From CAZEPJ01 sp964514105 (GTDB lineage Bacteria > Desulfobacterota > Desulfocorpusculales > Desulfocorpusculum), in contig CAZEPJ010000003.1 of NCBI GenBank assembly GCA_964514105.1, forward strand, positions 62,001 to 126,000: a stretch of 64,000 nt of DNA, in the 5' to 3' direction. How positions within the stretch are numbered: the first letter of the stretch is position 1; every line of letters begins with the position of its first letter. The notes beneath the pieces were generated by a model, which worked only from the letters and a program-made list of their open reading frames with translations, had not been told where the DNA came from and did not search any database. Shown in pieces: positions 7,913 through 16,020 of the stretch. The translations under genes were made by a program, and so were the position numbers.

Positions 7913-8719
7913 GTGAACGCTGAAGCGCAAGCGCCGAACCCGCGCATCCTGTCGGGTGTCGGTCCCAGGCGGACCCTGCTCCAGGCCCTGGCGTGGGGCA
8001 TGTTCGCTGCCCTGCTCGTCTGGTCCTGGCGGGGGGCCGAGATGCGCCCCATGGCCCTCGTCCGGGACGCGGGCAACATGTGGCAGTTTGCCAGGGATTT
8101 CTTCCCGCCCAACTTCCACGACTGGCCGACCTACCTGCAGGAGATGGTCGTCACCGTGCAGATCGCCATCTGGGGGACCATCCTGGCGATCGTCGCCGCC
8201 GTCCCTTTGGGGCTCCTCTCCTCGGAAAACGTGGTCCCTCCGTGGGTGTACCAGCCTGTCCGGCGCCTCATGGACGCTGCCCGGGCCATCAACGAGATGG
8301 TTTTCGCCATGCTCTTCGTGGTGGCCGTGGGCCTGGGTCCCTTCGCGGGTGTCCTGGCCATCTTCGTTCACACCACCGGGATCCTGGCCAAGCTCTTCTC
8401 GGAGGCCGTGGAGGCCATCGACCCCCACCCGGTGGAGGGGATCCGGGCTACAGGCGCCAACGCCATGGAGGAGATCGTCTACGGCATCATCCCCCAGGTG
8501 CTGCCCCTGTGGATCTCATATTCCCTCTATCGCTTCGAGTCCAATGTGCGATCCGCTACTGTGGTTGGGATGGTGGGGGCCGGGGGCATCGGCGTGGTGC
8601 TCTGGGAGATCATTCGAGGGTTCTACTATGCGGAGACCTGTGCGGTCATGATCCTGGTGGTGGGCACCGTGAGCGTGCTGGACATGATCTCCGCCCAGAT
8701 TCGAAAGCGGGTGATCTGA
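7913..8719 (+). CDS. phnE: PhnE, phosphonate ABC transporter permease
   Basis: This 268-aa inner-membrane permease has several hydrophobic segments and the cytoplasmic EAA-type loop Glu-Gly-Ile-Arg-Ala-Thr-Gly-Ala-Asn (around residues 179-187) that contacts PhnC. The Asn-Val-Arg-Ser-Ala-Thr-Val-Val-Gly-Met-Val-Gly-Ala-Gly-Gly-Ile-Gly motif near the C-terminus is diagnostic for PhnE. The GTG at 7913 gives a normal length, but no clear ribosome site lies close to it, so an internal start is possible. The next gene begins right after the stop. Confidence 0.92.
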   Translation: MNAEAQAPNPRILSGVGPRRTLLQALAWGMFAALLVWSWRGAEMRPMALVRDAGNMWQFARDFFPPNFHDWPTYLQEMVVTVQIAIWGTILAIVAAVPLGLLSSENVVPPWVYQPVRRLMDAARAINEMVFAMLFVVAVGLGPFAGVLAIFVHTTGILAKLFSEAVEAIDPHPVEGIRATGANAMEEIVYGIIPQVLPLWISYSLYRFESNVRSATVVGMVGAGGIGVVLWEIIRGFYYAETCAVMILVVGTVSVLDMISAQIRKRVI

Positions 8720-8720
8720 C

Positions 8721-9686
8721 ATGCCGTTGATCGGAAGCAAGATCGATGAGACGCGGGTGGACGGCGATCTGAACGCCTTACGGATGGATTTGGAAGCGTA
8801 CAGGGATCTGGGTCTGGACGCCGTGGAGCTGCCCGTCCACGGCCTGGACGCCGTCAAGAACGGACGCCTCGATGAGCGCCGTACCCGGGAGGTGATCGCC
8901 ATCCTGGACCAGTACGCCTTTGCGTACAGCGTCCATGCCCCCAACCCCCTCAACCTCATGGACACCGACGCCCAAGAACTCCACGTGTCCGTGTTCCGGG
9001 CCACCCTGGAGTTCGCAGCGCGGGTCAACGCCAGGATCGTGGTGTACCACGCGGGGCGATACATCCCCGAGGAGTGCTTCGCCGTCAGCGTCGATCGCAG
9101 AATGACGTGGCAGGAGAAGGAGAGGGCCCTGGAGTTGGAACGGGCGGGGTTGTCTCGACTTTCGGAGGACTTCTCGCAGATCATCCTGTGCGTGGAGAAC
9201 GCCAGGCCGTACCTTCACCACAGTCCGTACTGCTACGGTGAGCGGCCGGAACTCCTCAGGCGGCAGATCGAGCGGATCGACCGGCCCAACGTCAGGATCA
9301 ATCTGGATTTGGGGCATCTGTTCATGTCAGCCAATTTCTACCGCTTCGATCCAGCGGCGGCCGCCCGGGATCTGGCTCCGTGGATCGCCCACGCCCATGT
9401 CCATGACAACTTCGGCGGGGCGGTTCACCATCACGAGAAACAGCAGACTCACCAGATCCCCTTCGGACGGGGAGACGCCCACATGCCGGTGGGTTGGGGG
9501 GCCATCCCCTTGAAGGAGATCCTGGGGGCCTTTCTGCCGGGGTACGAGGGTATGCTCATGATGGAACTCCGGGGCCGATACTTCCGGGACACGGACGAAT
9601 CCCGCGGCAACCTCGTGGGGCTGCTCTCGGAGCTGCGCAAGGACTGCGGAGCTGCGCGCGTCGCCCCTCTCCGGCGGGTGTCGTGA
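8721..9686 (+). CDS. TIM-barrel (xylose isomerase/endonuclease IV-like) protein of the phosphonate operon
   Basis: The 321-aa product has the sugar phosphate isomerase/epimerase TIM-barrel fold. Candidate metal ligands occur in order: Val-His-Ala-Pro (about 75), Val-Val-Tyr-His-Ala-Gly (about 110), Val-Glu-Asn-Ala (about 160), Asn-Leu-Asp-Leu-Gly-His (about 195), His-Ala-His-Val-His-Asp and the Glu of Met-Met-Glu-Leu near the end. It starts one base after phnE and overlaps the next gene, so it belongs to the operon. A role on a ribose phosphate made by C-P lyase is inferred from context; no specific reaction is recognised. Confidence 0.75.
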   Translation: MPLIGSKIDETRVDGDLNALRMDLEAYRDLGLDAVELPVHGLDAVKNGRLDERRTREVIAILDQYAFAYSVHAPNPLNLMDTDAQELHVSVFRATLEFAARVNARIVVYHAGRYIPEECFAVSVDRRMTWQEKERALELERAGLSRLSEDFSQIILCVENARPYLHHSPYCYGERPELLRRQIERIDRPNVRINLDLGHLFMSANFYRFDPAAAARDLAPWIAHAHVHDNFGGAVHHHEKQQTHQIPFGRGDAHMPVGWGAIPLKEILGAFLPGYEGMLMMELRGRYFRDTDESRGNLVGLLSELRKDCGAARVAPLRRVS

Positions 9687-10324
9687 GCCGGCGGGCCGTT
9701 GCCAATAGGTGGGGCGATTCCCCCAGGCTGGGCCTAGCACCCACGATCCACCCCACCGCCAAGGTCCGCCAGAGCCGGCTCGGAGAATGGACCTATGTGG
9801 ATGCCCACGTGGAGGTCGTGGAATCGTGCCTGGGAGACTACAGCTATGTCATGGAACACAGCTCCATGATCTATACCGAGGTCGGCAAGTTCTGCTCCAT
9901 CGCCGCTTTCGCCCGAATCAATCCCGGCAACCACCCCACCTGGCGGCCCACGTCCCATCATATGACGTACCGCTGCCGCATGTACGGCCTGTGCGACCAG
10001 GATGAGGAGGACTTTTTCCAGTGGCGCCGGGAACACCCCGTGGTTGTGGGACACGACGTGTGGATCGGCCACGGCGCCGTCATCCTGCCGGGGGTGCACA
10101 TCGGGAACGGGGCCGTCATCGGTGCGGGAAGCGTGCTCACCCGAGATGTGGCGCCATACGCGGTGGCGGTCGGGGTCCCGGCCCGTCCCATCAAGAAGCG
10201 GTTTCCCGCCGCCGTCGCCGAGCGCATCCAGGCCATGGCCTGGTGGGATTGGCCCCGGGAGACCATCGAGAAGCGCCTCCCCGATTTCCGAGACCTCGAG
10301 CTGTTCCTGGAGAAATACGGCTGA
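9683..10324 (+). CDS. Phosphonate-metabolism hexapeptide-repeat transferase
   Basis: The 213-aa protein is a left-handed beta-helix acyltransferase of the type repeatedly found in phn operons (chloramphenicol acetyltransferase-like, hexapeptide repeats). Repeats run from about Ile-His-Pro-Thr-Ala-Lys-Val to Val-Gly-His-Asp-Val-Trp-Ile-Gly-His-Gly-Ala-Val-Ile-Leu and Gly-Ala-Gly-Ser-Val. The GTG at 9683 overlaps the stop of the TIM-barrel gene and gives a compact start; a longer reading lies within that gene. It probably acylates an aminoalkylphosphonate or an intermediate; the substrate cannot be told from sequence. Last gene of the operon. Confidence 0.82.
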   Translation: MSRRAVANRWGDSPRLGLAPTIHPTAKVRQSRLGEWTYVDAHVEVVESCLGDYSYVMEHSSMIYTEVGKFCSIAAFARINPGNHPTWRPTSHHMTYRCRMYGLCDQDEEDFFQWRREHPVVVGHDVWIGHGAVILPGVHIGNGAVIGAGSVLTRDVAPYAVAVGVPARPIKKRFPAAVAERIQAMAWWDWPRETIEKRLPDFRDLELFLEKYG

Positions 10325-10436
10325 CTCCGCCTGCCGCGACGCCGACTTCGACACGGCATGCCCTCGTGCAGCGCCCCGCCCCGAGACAGGAAGGGGGAAG
10401 CGCTCGCGGACCCCAAATCACCGTTTCCCCCGGGAA

Positions 10437-11702
10437 TCAGGCCGACGCCATGGGCCACGGTCTTACCCCTTTGTGCGGGATGGAGGGCCCGCCCCGGGGC
10501 CTCGATGGAACGAGAGTCGACCCGCTCAAGATGCGGCAGCGGTGGCCCCGCCAGGTCACGGAGCTGCTCAGGAACGGGACGAACCAGAGGATGCCGATGA
10601 TCAGGTCTTTGAGCGGGGCCAAGGTGTAATGCCATCCCTTGGCCTGGGCCCGGATCGTCCGGCCCAGATACGCGTCGCCCAAGACCTTGAGGAGGCTCGC
10701 GGCCCCGGCCAGCGAAAGGGTCGGAACGCTGGGGCCCAGGAGGAGTACGGGGAGCCACGCGAGGAACACGGGGTTGCCTAGGAGCTCGGAGAGGTACCGG
10801 GGGCCGCCGATCTTCCAGCGTATCTTGCCCCAGCGGGTGTGTCGATTGAAAAACCGCCGCAGGTCCCAATGCTCGTTGACGTTGTCGATCATGTGGGGTG
10901 ACAGCACGATGCGCCTGCCCTGCTCGTGAAGACGCCTTCCCAGGACGTAGTCCTCCGCCAGCACGTCCTTGACCGCCTCCAGCCCGCCCAGCGCCTCCAA
11001 GTCACCACGGGTCATGAGCATGGACTTCCCGACAACGCAGGGCATATTGAGGAACCGATCCAGGAAGCAGACGCTCCCCATGACAAAGGAGTTGAGGTGG
11101 AGGTTCTCCAGATGGGACCCGAGGCTGCGCCCGTGGACGCCGCGGATGATGTTGCAAACCAGCCCCACCTTGGGGTCTGCCATGTGGCCAACGATCTCCC
11201 GCAGGTACGACGGCTCGACGGCTACGTTGCTGTCGCTGATGAGGATATGCTCGTATTGGGCCGCGCGGTAGGCGGGGATCAGGTTATTGACCTTGGGATT
11301 GAGGCCGGCTTCGCATCGCGCCACAACGATGGAGATCCGGCGCTCGGGGTGGCGTGCCATGACCATCCGGGCCACCTTGTGGGCCGGATCGTTGGCGTCC
11401 TGCAGGGAAAAGATGAGTTCGTACTGTGGGTACTCCAGCAGGCAAAAGCTCTCCAGGTTGTCGAAGAGGCGGTCGTCCAACCCCTTGAGCGGCTTGAGGA
11501 TGGAGACGGGCGGGGCATGGCCCGTCCTGCCTTCCCCATCCTTGATGTCGGCGGGCCCCCCGTACAAGGCCTCAGGCCCCCCCGGGGGCCATGGATTCTT
11601 CCGCCCACCCCGTTGGACGGTGGCCCGGACGGCAAGGAGTTGAAGGCCGTACGTGACCATCCCCAGGACCGCCACCGCTGCCAAGACCCAGAATGCTTCC
11701 AT
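10437..11702 (-). CDS. GT21-type ceramide glucosyltransferase-like membrane glycosyltransferase
   Basis: This 421-aa protein has an N-terminal membrane anchor, a GT-A catalytic domain and C-terminal membrane segments. The GT21 signature is visible: Gln-Asp-Ala-Asn-Asp (D1), Ser-Asp-Ser-Asn (D2), Ala-Glu-Asp-Tyr (D3) and Arg-His-Thr-Arg-Trp, the (Q/R)xxRW motif. Relatives include ceramide glucosyltransferase and the hopanoid enzyme HpnI, so a lipid acceptor and a sugar nucleotide donor at the inner membrane are likely. The ATG at 11702 has a GGAGGTAGGAGGG site. It is the last gene after PHP and GH1 genes on the same strand. Confidence 0.82.
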   Translation of the reverse strand: MEAFWVLAAVAVLGMVTYGLQLLAVRATVQRGGRKNPWPPGGPEALYGGPADIKDGEGRTGHAPPVSILKPLKGLDDRLFDNLESFCLLEYPQYELIFSLQDANDPAHKVARMVMARHPERRISIVVARCEAGLNPKVNNLIPAYRAAQYEHILISDSNVAVEPSYLREIVGHMADPKVGLVCNIIRGVHGRSLGSHLENLHLNSFVMGSVCFLDRFLNMPCVVGKSMLMTRGDLEALGGLEAVKDVLAEDYVLGRRLHEQGRRIVLSPHMIDNVNEHWDLRRFFNRHTRWGKIRWKIGGPRYLSELLGNPVFLAWLPVLLLGPSVPTLSLAGAASLLKVLGDAYLGRTIRAQAKGWHYTLAPLKDLIIGILWFVPFLSSSVTWRGHRCRILSGSTLVPSRPRGGPSIPHKGVRPWPMASA

Positions 11703-11722
11703 GTCCCTCCTACCTCCTCCCT

Positions 11723-12433
11723 TCAGCCAGACCGCGAAGCCTCGTCTCTGAATAGGGTGATGGCCACCCCGTGGTTGCGTCGGATGCACTCCTTGATCGC
11801 CGTCACCTCCTTGTCGCAATTGAGGAGGGTCTTCCACGAGTAGAGGTGGCGGGGCTTGTGGAAGTCGCTGTTGGCGACGTAGGGGTACTTCTTGAGGCTG
11901 ATGGCGTTGAACACGTCGTCCCGATTGGCGATCTCCCAGGCGTCGATGAACGGGGCATACCGCTCCCGGTTTCGCCAGAGAAACAGCGTGTCCTTGGCCG
12001 TGGCGTCCGACTGGTGGTGGGGATGGCAGGCCACGACCAGGGCGTCCTGGCGCCGGGCTTCCTCGAAGATCCGCTCGTAATCCAAGGAGGCCGAGACGAA
12101 CGCCCGGACGTCCAGCAGGAGGAGATGGGCGGACCTCTCCGAGGAGAGGTAGTTCTTGCTGATCTCCAAGCCCGGGATGACGAGCATCTCGTATCGCTCC
12201 CATGCCCGCCGCGCCTCGGCCTGCACGCCTTGCAGATACTGGGGGAAATTCTCCCTGGTCACGCTGAGGTGGAGGAACCTTCCCAGCTTTCCGATGGCGT
12301 TGTCGCCGTTGACCACATGGTCAGTGATGGCGATGACGTCGAAACCAGCCTGTCCGAACAGGTCCACGGCGTATCTCATCTCCACGGCGCCGTCCGAGAA
12401 GGTGGTGTGGATGTGGAAGTCGCACAGAAGCAT
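11723..12433 (-). CDS. PHP-domain metal-dependent phosphoesterase
   Basis: A stand-alone PHP-domain protein of 236 aa. Metal-site residues typical of the family are present: Phe-His-Ile-His-Thr-Thr-Phe-Ser-Asp-Gly at the N-terminus, Ile-Thr-Asp-His, Gly-Leu-Glu-Ile, Ala-Cys-His-Pro-His and Asn-Ser-Asp-Phe-His near residue 190. PHP proteins hydrolyse phosphomonoesters or phosphodiesters with two or three metal ions; the substrate is unknown. The ATG at 12433 puts the motif at the usual place; a TTG at 12463 would add ten residues. It sits between the GH1 and glycosyltransferase genes. Confidence 0.82.
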   Translation of the reverse strand: MLLCDFHIHTTFSDGAVEMRYAVDLFGQAGFDVIAITDHVVNGDNAIGKLGRFLHLSVTRENFPQYLQGVQAEARRAWERYEMLVIPGLEISKNYLSSERSAHLLLLDVRAFVSASLDYERIFEEARRQDALVVACHPHHQSDATAKDTLFLWRNRERYAPFIDAWEIANRDDVFNAISLKKYPYVANSDFHKPRHLYSWKTLLNCDKEVTAIKECIRRNHGVAITLFRDEASRSG

Positions 12434-12539
12434 GTTGAAAGATATAGGCAGTCCCTGTGACAATGCCGTGACGGGGAGGCAATTGTGGCGTTACATCCGA
12501 GGGATGAAACTGTTTTCCTTCAACACGATGTGAACGGTG

Positions 12540-13829
12540 TCAGGACAACTTGCTGCGGCAGTTGAAGATCGACGTGCGGTCTCTGATGAGGTCAGCGTAG
12601 TAAGTCGCGGCAGGTGTCGGCTCCCGCTGGAGGGTGTCGAAGTCCACCCGGTACAGGCCGAATCGGGCATCCAAGCCGCGCAGCCACTCGTAATTGTCCA
12701 TGAGGGACCAGTAGAAGTACCCGCGGATGTCCATGCCGCCCCTCAAGCATTTCTCCACCACATCGATGTGGCGCTTCATGAAGGCGCTCTTCCTGCGGCT
12801 GTCACGGGTGGCGATGCCGTTCTCCGTGATGATGATCGGGACCCCGAGCCGGGAGGCATACCGAAGGACCTTTTCCAGGCCGTGGGGGTGGATCTCCCAG
12901 CCCATGTCGGTGAGGCCCAGGCCCTCGAGGTCCCGGTGGCGCAGCTCCACCCCCAACCGCCGAAACGGATTGAACCGCAGGTGTAACCGGGTATAGTAGT
13001 TCACGCCCAAGAAATCCAGGCGACCCTTGACCGGGACGTCCATCCGCATCGGCCTGCGCAGCGGGTACTGAATCACCAACTCCCCCGTGGCGAAGGCGTC
13101 CAGGAGGGAGTGATTGTAGAAGTGCTTGGCCACCCGGCAGAGGCTGACGTCCAGGGGGTTCCATCGACTCCACGGGGCGATTGCCGCCATGTTATGGGCC
13201 ACACTGACCTGAGCATGGGGGCAGCGGGCGTGGATCAGTTCGTACGCCATGCCGTGACAGATGAGGATGTTCCTCAGGGCCCTCACCGCCAGGTCCAGGT
13301 CCCGGATCCCCGGGGGCATGCAGCCCTCCAGATAGCCGCCGAGGAGCAGCACATACGGCTCGTTGAAGGTGATCCAGTAGCGAACCCCGGGCATGGTCGA
13401 CAAGACCCGGTTCACGTACTCCAGGAATACGGGGATGCACCCGTCCTCGTGCCAGGGATGTCGCTCCAGGAACCAGATGGGGTGGGTGAAATGGTGAATG
13501 GTCACCATGGGCTCCACGTCTAGGTCCCTGAGGATCTGGATGATCTCCCCGTAGTGGTCCAGGGCCTCCTGGTCCCACGCCCCCGGGGTGGGTTGGATCC
13601 GGCTCCACTCGGTGGAGAACCGATAAGCGTTGACCCCCAGCTCCTTGAGGAGCTTCAGATCGTCCCGGAACAGCTTGTAGTGGTGCGCGATTTCCGGCCT
13701 GGCCCGAAGGGCGCAGTCCCAGTTGGTCCAGTCCGCGCAAGGGGCGCCCTCCAACTGGAAGGCGGATGTGGCCACCCCCCAAAGAAAACTGCCTCCCGTC
13801 GTGTCCTTCCCTTCCACACTCTCCTCCAT
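12540..13829 (-). CDS. GH1 family beta-glycosidase
   Basis: A family 1 glycoside hydrolase of 429 aa, slightly shorter than the usual 450. The acid/base Glu is in Thr-Phe-Asn-Glu-Pro and the nucleophile Glu in Ile-Thr-Glu-Asn-Gly. The N-terminal Phe-Leu-Trp-Gly-Val-Ala-Thr-Ser-Ala-Phe-Gln-Leu-Glu-Gly and the late Gly-Tyr-Phe-Tyr-Trp-Ser-Leu-Met-Asp-Asn are typical. No signal peptide, so it is cytoplasmic. The start may be ATG 13829 or TTG 13838; neither has a strong ribosome site. First gene of a three-gene operon; it may trim or transglycosylate the product of the GT21-type enzyme. Confidence 0.9.
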   Translation of the reverse strand: MEESVEGKDTTGGSFLWGVATSAFQLEGAPCADWTNWDCALRARPEIAHHYKLFRDDLKLLKELGVNAYRFSTEWSRIQPTPGAWDQEALDHYGEIIQILRDLDVEPMVTIHHFTHPIWFLERHPWHEDGCIPVFLEYVNRVLSTMPGVRYWITFNEPYVLLLGGYLEGCMPPGIRDLDLAVRALRNILICHGMAYELIHARCPHAQVSVAHNMAAIAPWSRWNPLDVSLCRVAKHFYNHSLLDAFATGELVIQYPLRRPMRMDVPVKGRLDFLGVNYYTRLHLRFNPFRRLGVELRHRDLEGLGLTDMGWEIHPHGLEKVLRYASRLGVPIIITENGIATRDSRRKSAFMKRHIDVVEKCLRGGMDIRGYFYWSLMDNYEWLRGLDARFGLYRVDFDTLQREPTPAATYYADLIRDRTSIFNCRSKLS

Positions 13830-13871
13830 GGGGGGCAAGCGCCCCGTGCGTACCCCCCCCGCAATTCAAGG

Positions 13872-13900
13872 ATGCTAAGGCCAGGCTCCAACCCTGTCAA
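13872..13900 (-). promoter_or_regulatory. Sigma-70-type promoter for the GH1-PHP-GT operon
   Basis: On the - strand a perfect TTGACA (13900-13895) is followed after 17 bases by TAGCAT (13877-13872). Transcription would begin near 13865, about 27-36 bases before the GH1 start. Position and spacing are close to ideal. Confidence 0.65.
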
Positions 13901-14086
13901 CAGGGGAGGTGCGCGGGAAAGAGGCCGGACGGATGTCGGAGGACCCGGTGGCCGAAACGCCGGGTTTTCGTCACGGTCCCGTCACCTTGGGGTGGCACGA
14001 TGGGCGTAAGCAAGTGGCAGCCCGGGGCCGTCAGAAGGACCAAGGCCCCCAGACACCCAAGACGAGGGGAAAGGAGGTGAGCGACC

Positions 14087-14272
14087 ATGCAGACTGTTCA
14101 TCACGACCGAAGCGGCGACCTGAGGCGGCTTCACGCCCGGCGGGATCGTCTGACCCGGCTGATCCTTCAACGGCGCCCCGAGCGCCCCGTTGAGGCGCGT
14201 CTTCGCCGTATGCTCGATGCGCTGGACATGGCCATCGAAGACGCCGCCCGCGCGGCGTACCGGCTCGACTGA
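14087..14272 (+). CDS. Small Arg-rich helical protein, unknown function
   Basis: A 61-aa open frame starts at 14087 behind a very strong AAAGGAGGTGAG ribosome site, six bases away, which is the main reason to call it. The product is rich in Arg, Leu and Ala and reads as two amphipathic helices (Leu-Arg-Arg-Leu-His-Ala-Arg-Arg and Met-Leu-Asp-Ala-Leu-Asp-Met-Ala-Ile-Glu). No signal peptide, Cys or known motif is seen. The CheW-like gene follows 84 bases later on the same strand. I do not recognise the family. Confidence 0.5.
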   Translation: MQTVHHDRSGDLRRLHARRDRLTRLILQRRPERPVEARLRRMLDALDMAIEDAARAAYRLD

Positions 14273-14356
14273 GCCTCCGCAAGGCGCCCCGGCAAAGGAC
14301 CCCGACTCTGCCCCGGCAGCGGTCCGGGGCCATGAAGGGCGCGTCGAGAAAAGGGC

Positions 14357-14674
14357 ATGGAAACCTTACCCCCGATTCACCCCCCAAGCCAGTTTCTGAT
14401 GCACAGTCTCGGTGAAGCGCGCCGCTACGGCATCGAGAAGCTCCACCAGGACGAGATCGTGGGCATCCTCGATGTCTTCCGGTTCGCCTCAGATGACCCC
14501 CTCTATCTCCAGAGCGGGATCGAGGTCAACGGAAAGATCCTCCCGCTCCTGGACCTTCGCTCCGCAGAGGGAGCCCTCTCCTACGACGAACGGGCCTGCA
14601 TCATCCTCCTTGCGTCAACCCACGGTGAACCCGCCGGCATCGTCGGCCTGGTGGTTCAGACCATCGACGCCTGA
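14357..14674 (+). CDS. Short CheW-like domain protein
   Basis: The 105-aa product resembles the first half of a CheW fold: Arg-Arg-Tyr-Gly-Ile-Glu-Lys-Leu-His-Gln-Asp-Glu-Ile-Val-Gly followed by Gly-Ile-Glu-Val-Asn-Gly-Lys-Ile-Leu-Pro-Leu-Leu-Asp-Leu-Arg, which is the CheW ligand and 'pivot' region. CheW couples receptors to the CheA kinase, and the usual length is about 150 aa, so this is a reduced or divergent version. No chemotaxis genes are nearby. The start lacks a strong ribosome site, and the frame is supported mainly by this pattern. Confidence 0.5.
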   Translation: METLPPIHPPSQFLMHSLGEARRYGIEKLHQDEIVGILDVFRFASDDPLYLQSGIEVNGKILPLLDLRSAEGALSYDERACIILLASTHGEPAGIVGLVVQTIDA

Positions 14675-14897
14675 TCCTGGGACCTACCAAATCATCACCC
14701 TTTGACCCGTACTCCCATCCAGAACGCGTGACGGAGGCGTCTCGGTCCGGATGAATCTGCGTGGGACAAGGGGGATCAGGCCGGGCCCGCGGCAAAAAGT
14801 GGCCCAGCGTGGGGCATCCGCGGCAGTGGTCCGGCCGCGGCCTGCCACGCGCGCGGGGGGGGGGAGATTTGTGCAACTCAAGACCGCTGCCAACTGC
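14675..14897. other. Intergenic stretch without a gene
   Basis: Between the CheW-like gene and the end of the broken caspase-like gene I see no supported coding region. It holds a run of ten G at about 14855-14864 inside CG-rich sequence. No clear promoter or terminator is visible. Confidence 0.4.
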
Positions 14898-15786
14898 TCA
14901 GATCTCCCCTTCGAGGATCTCCTCCGCCGCGTTGATGACCAAGTTGTCGAAGGTCACGGTGATGGATGCCCTCGTCCTGACGGCGGTCGTCTTGGGCGTG
15001 AAATTGCGCACCAGGAACGCCAATCGGAACCGATCCTCGACAAGTCGGTGGGTATCCAACTCCGTCCATTGGGACCCTCCCGCCTTCCTGTAGAGCCCTG
15101 TCACCCTAGGGCCGGCCTTGATCAGGCGAAGGGACCCGTCGAAATCCGTGATCGTGACGGGTTGGGATGCACTGCGACTCCCCTGTGACGCAGCGATGAA
15201 CGAGATGGCGGCGTCGGGGCTCCGGGCCAATCTGGCCAATTGGATCGCGGCATGGGGGATCTCTCGTTGCTCCTGCCTTTGCCGCCGACCATGAAAAGAA
15301 CGATCTGGTTCATGTCCTGCACGCCCCCGTTGGGCAGGTCCTGCGTCTGCCCGTGGCCCTCCAAGAAGATGACCACCCGGTCCTCCGCGCCACCTCCCAG
15401 GGAAACTCGAAGCCCAGCAGCGTCAGGATCCGCCTCTGGGTGGCCTCCCTGTCCAGCAGGGTGATGACCTCGTGAAAACCCGACGCCTCCAGCCGTCTCT
15501 GGATGGCCTTGGCGAAGCAATCCGCGGCCCGGTCGGACTCTCCCTTGTTGCGGTGCCAGTTGCCCGCTCGTTCGTGCGGCCGGATGAACCCCGGGCACGG
15601 ATCCATGGCCTGGGACAAGAGCCGGACGGTTTCCTGTTCCCTTTGGAGGACCTTCCCCAAGGAGAACCGGGACTGGGCCCGCTCACGGTCCGTGGCCCCC
15701 AGGGCCCCGGATGTGCCCAACAACGGGAGCAGCGCCATGAGGATCCTCCACAGTCCTTCGACCGTGGCCTTGATGATGCCTCCCAT
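14898..15786 (-). pseudogene. Caspase-like (C14) protein with C-terminal beta-sandwich domain, broken by two frameshifts
   Basis: Three successive - strand frames join into one protein. Frame one, from ATG 15786, gives a signal-like Met-Ala-Leu-Leu-Pro-Leu-Leu-Gly segment and ends with Glu-Val-Ile-Thr-Leu-Leu-Asp-Arg-Glu-Ala-Thr. Near 15400 a second frame takes over with Glu-Asp-Arg-Val-Val-Ile-Phe-Leu-Glu-Gly-His-Gly, which matches the catalytic-His strand of caspase-like peptidases. Near 15275 a third frame carries Ile-Pro-His-Ala-Ala-Ile-Gln-Leu-Ala-Arg-Leu and then a lectin-like beta-sandwich ending Thr-Phe-Asp-Asn-Leu-Val-Ile. The catalytic Cys motif is not seen. It is either a decaying gene or two sequencing errors. 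Confidence 0.5.
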
Positions 15787-15835
15787 GACCCTACCCCCTT
15801 GGAACCCATCAGAGACACGCAGCGACCACGCGCGA

Positions 15836-16018
15836 CTATGGGAGATAGATCCTGCTCTCGGGCTCCAGGGCCCCTTCGAGGCCCACCTCGCTGCCCCGCG
15901 CGTCCCGGGGGCGGTGGAGGTCGTCCACCCGGTCCAGAAGGCCGGCCCCGAGCAACGCATGTCTGACGGTCATCCCCGGCAGGATTTCCACAGGCCTGTC
16001 GTTGACGTAGACCGTCAT
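15836..16018 (-). CDS. Small beta-grasp-like protein coupled to the 5'-nucleotidase
   Basis: A 60-aa protein whose ATG lies two bases after the stop of the 5'-nucleotidase gene, so it is probably translationally coupled. The start Met-Thr-Val-Tyr-Val-Asn-Asp-Arg-Pro-Val-Glu-Ile-Leu-Pro-Gly-Met-Thr-Val reads as the first beta hairpin and helix entry of a ubiquitin-like (beta-grasp) fold, and the end Glu-Ser-Arg-Ile-Tyr-Leu as its last strand. It has no Cys, so it is not a ferredoxin, and it lacks a Gly-Gly tail. Function unknown. Confidence 0.6.
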   Translation of the reverse strand: MTVYVNDRPVEILPGMTVRHALLGAGLLDRVDDLHRPRDARGSEVGLEGALEPESRIYLP

Positions 16019-16020
16019 GG

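Noticed and set aside
14855..14864. Run of ten G, considered as a phase-variable tract
   Set aside because: It is not inside a gene or near a promoter that it could switch; a similar run at 62582 suggests simple composition bias.
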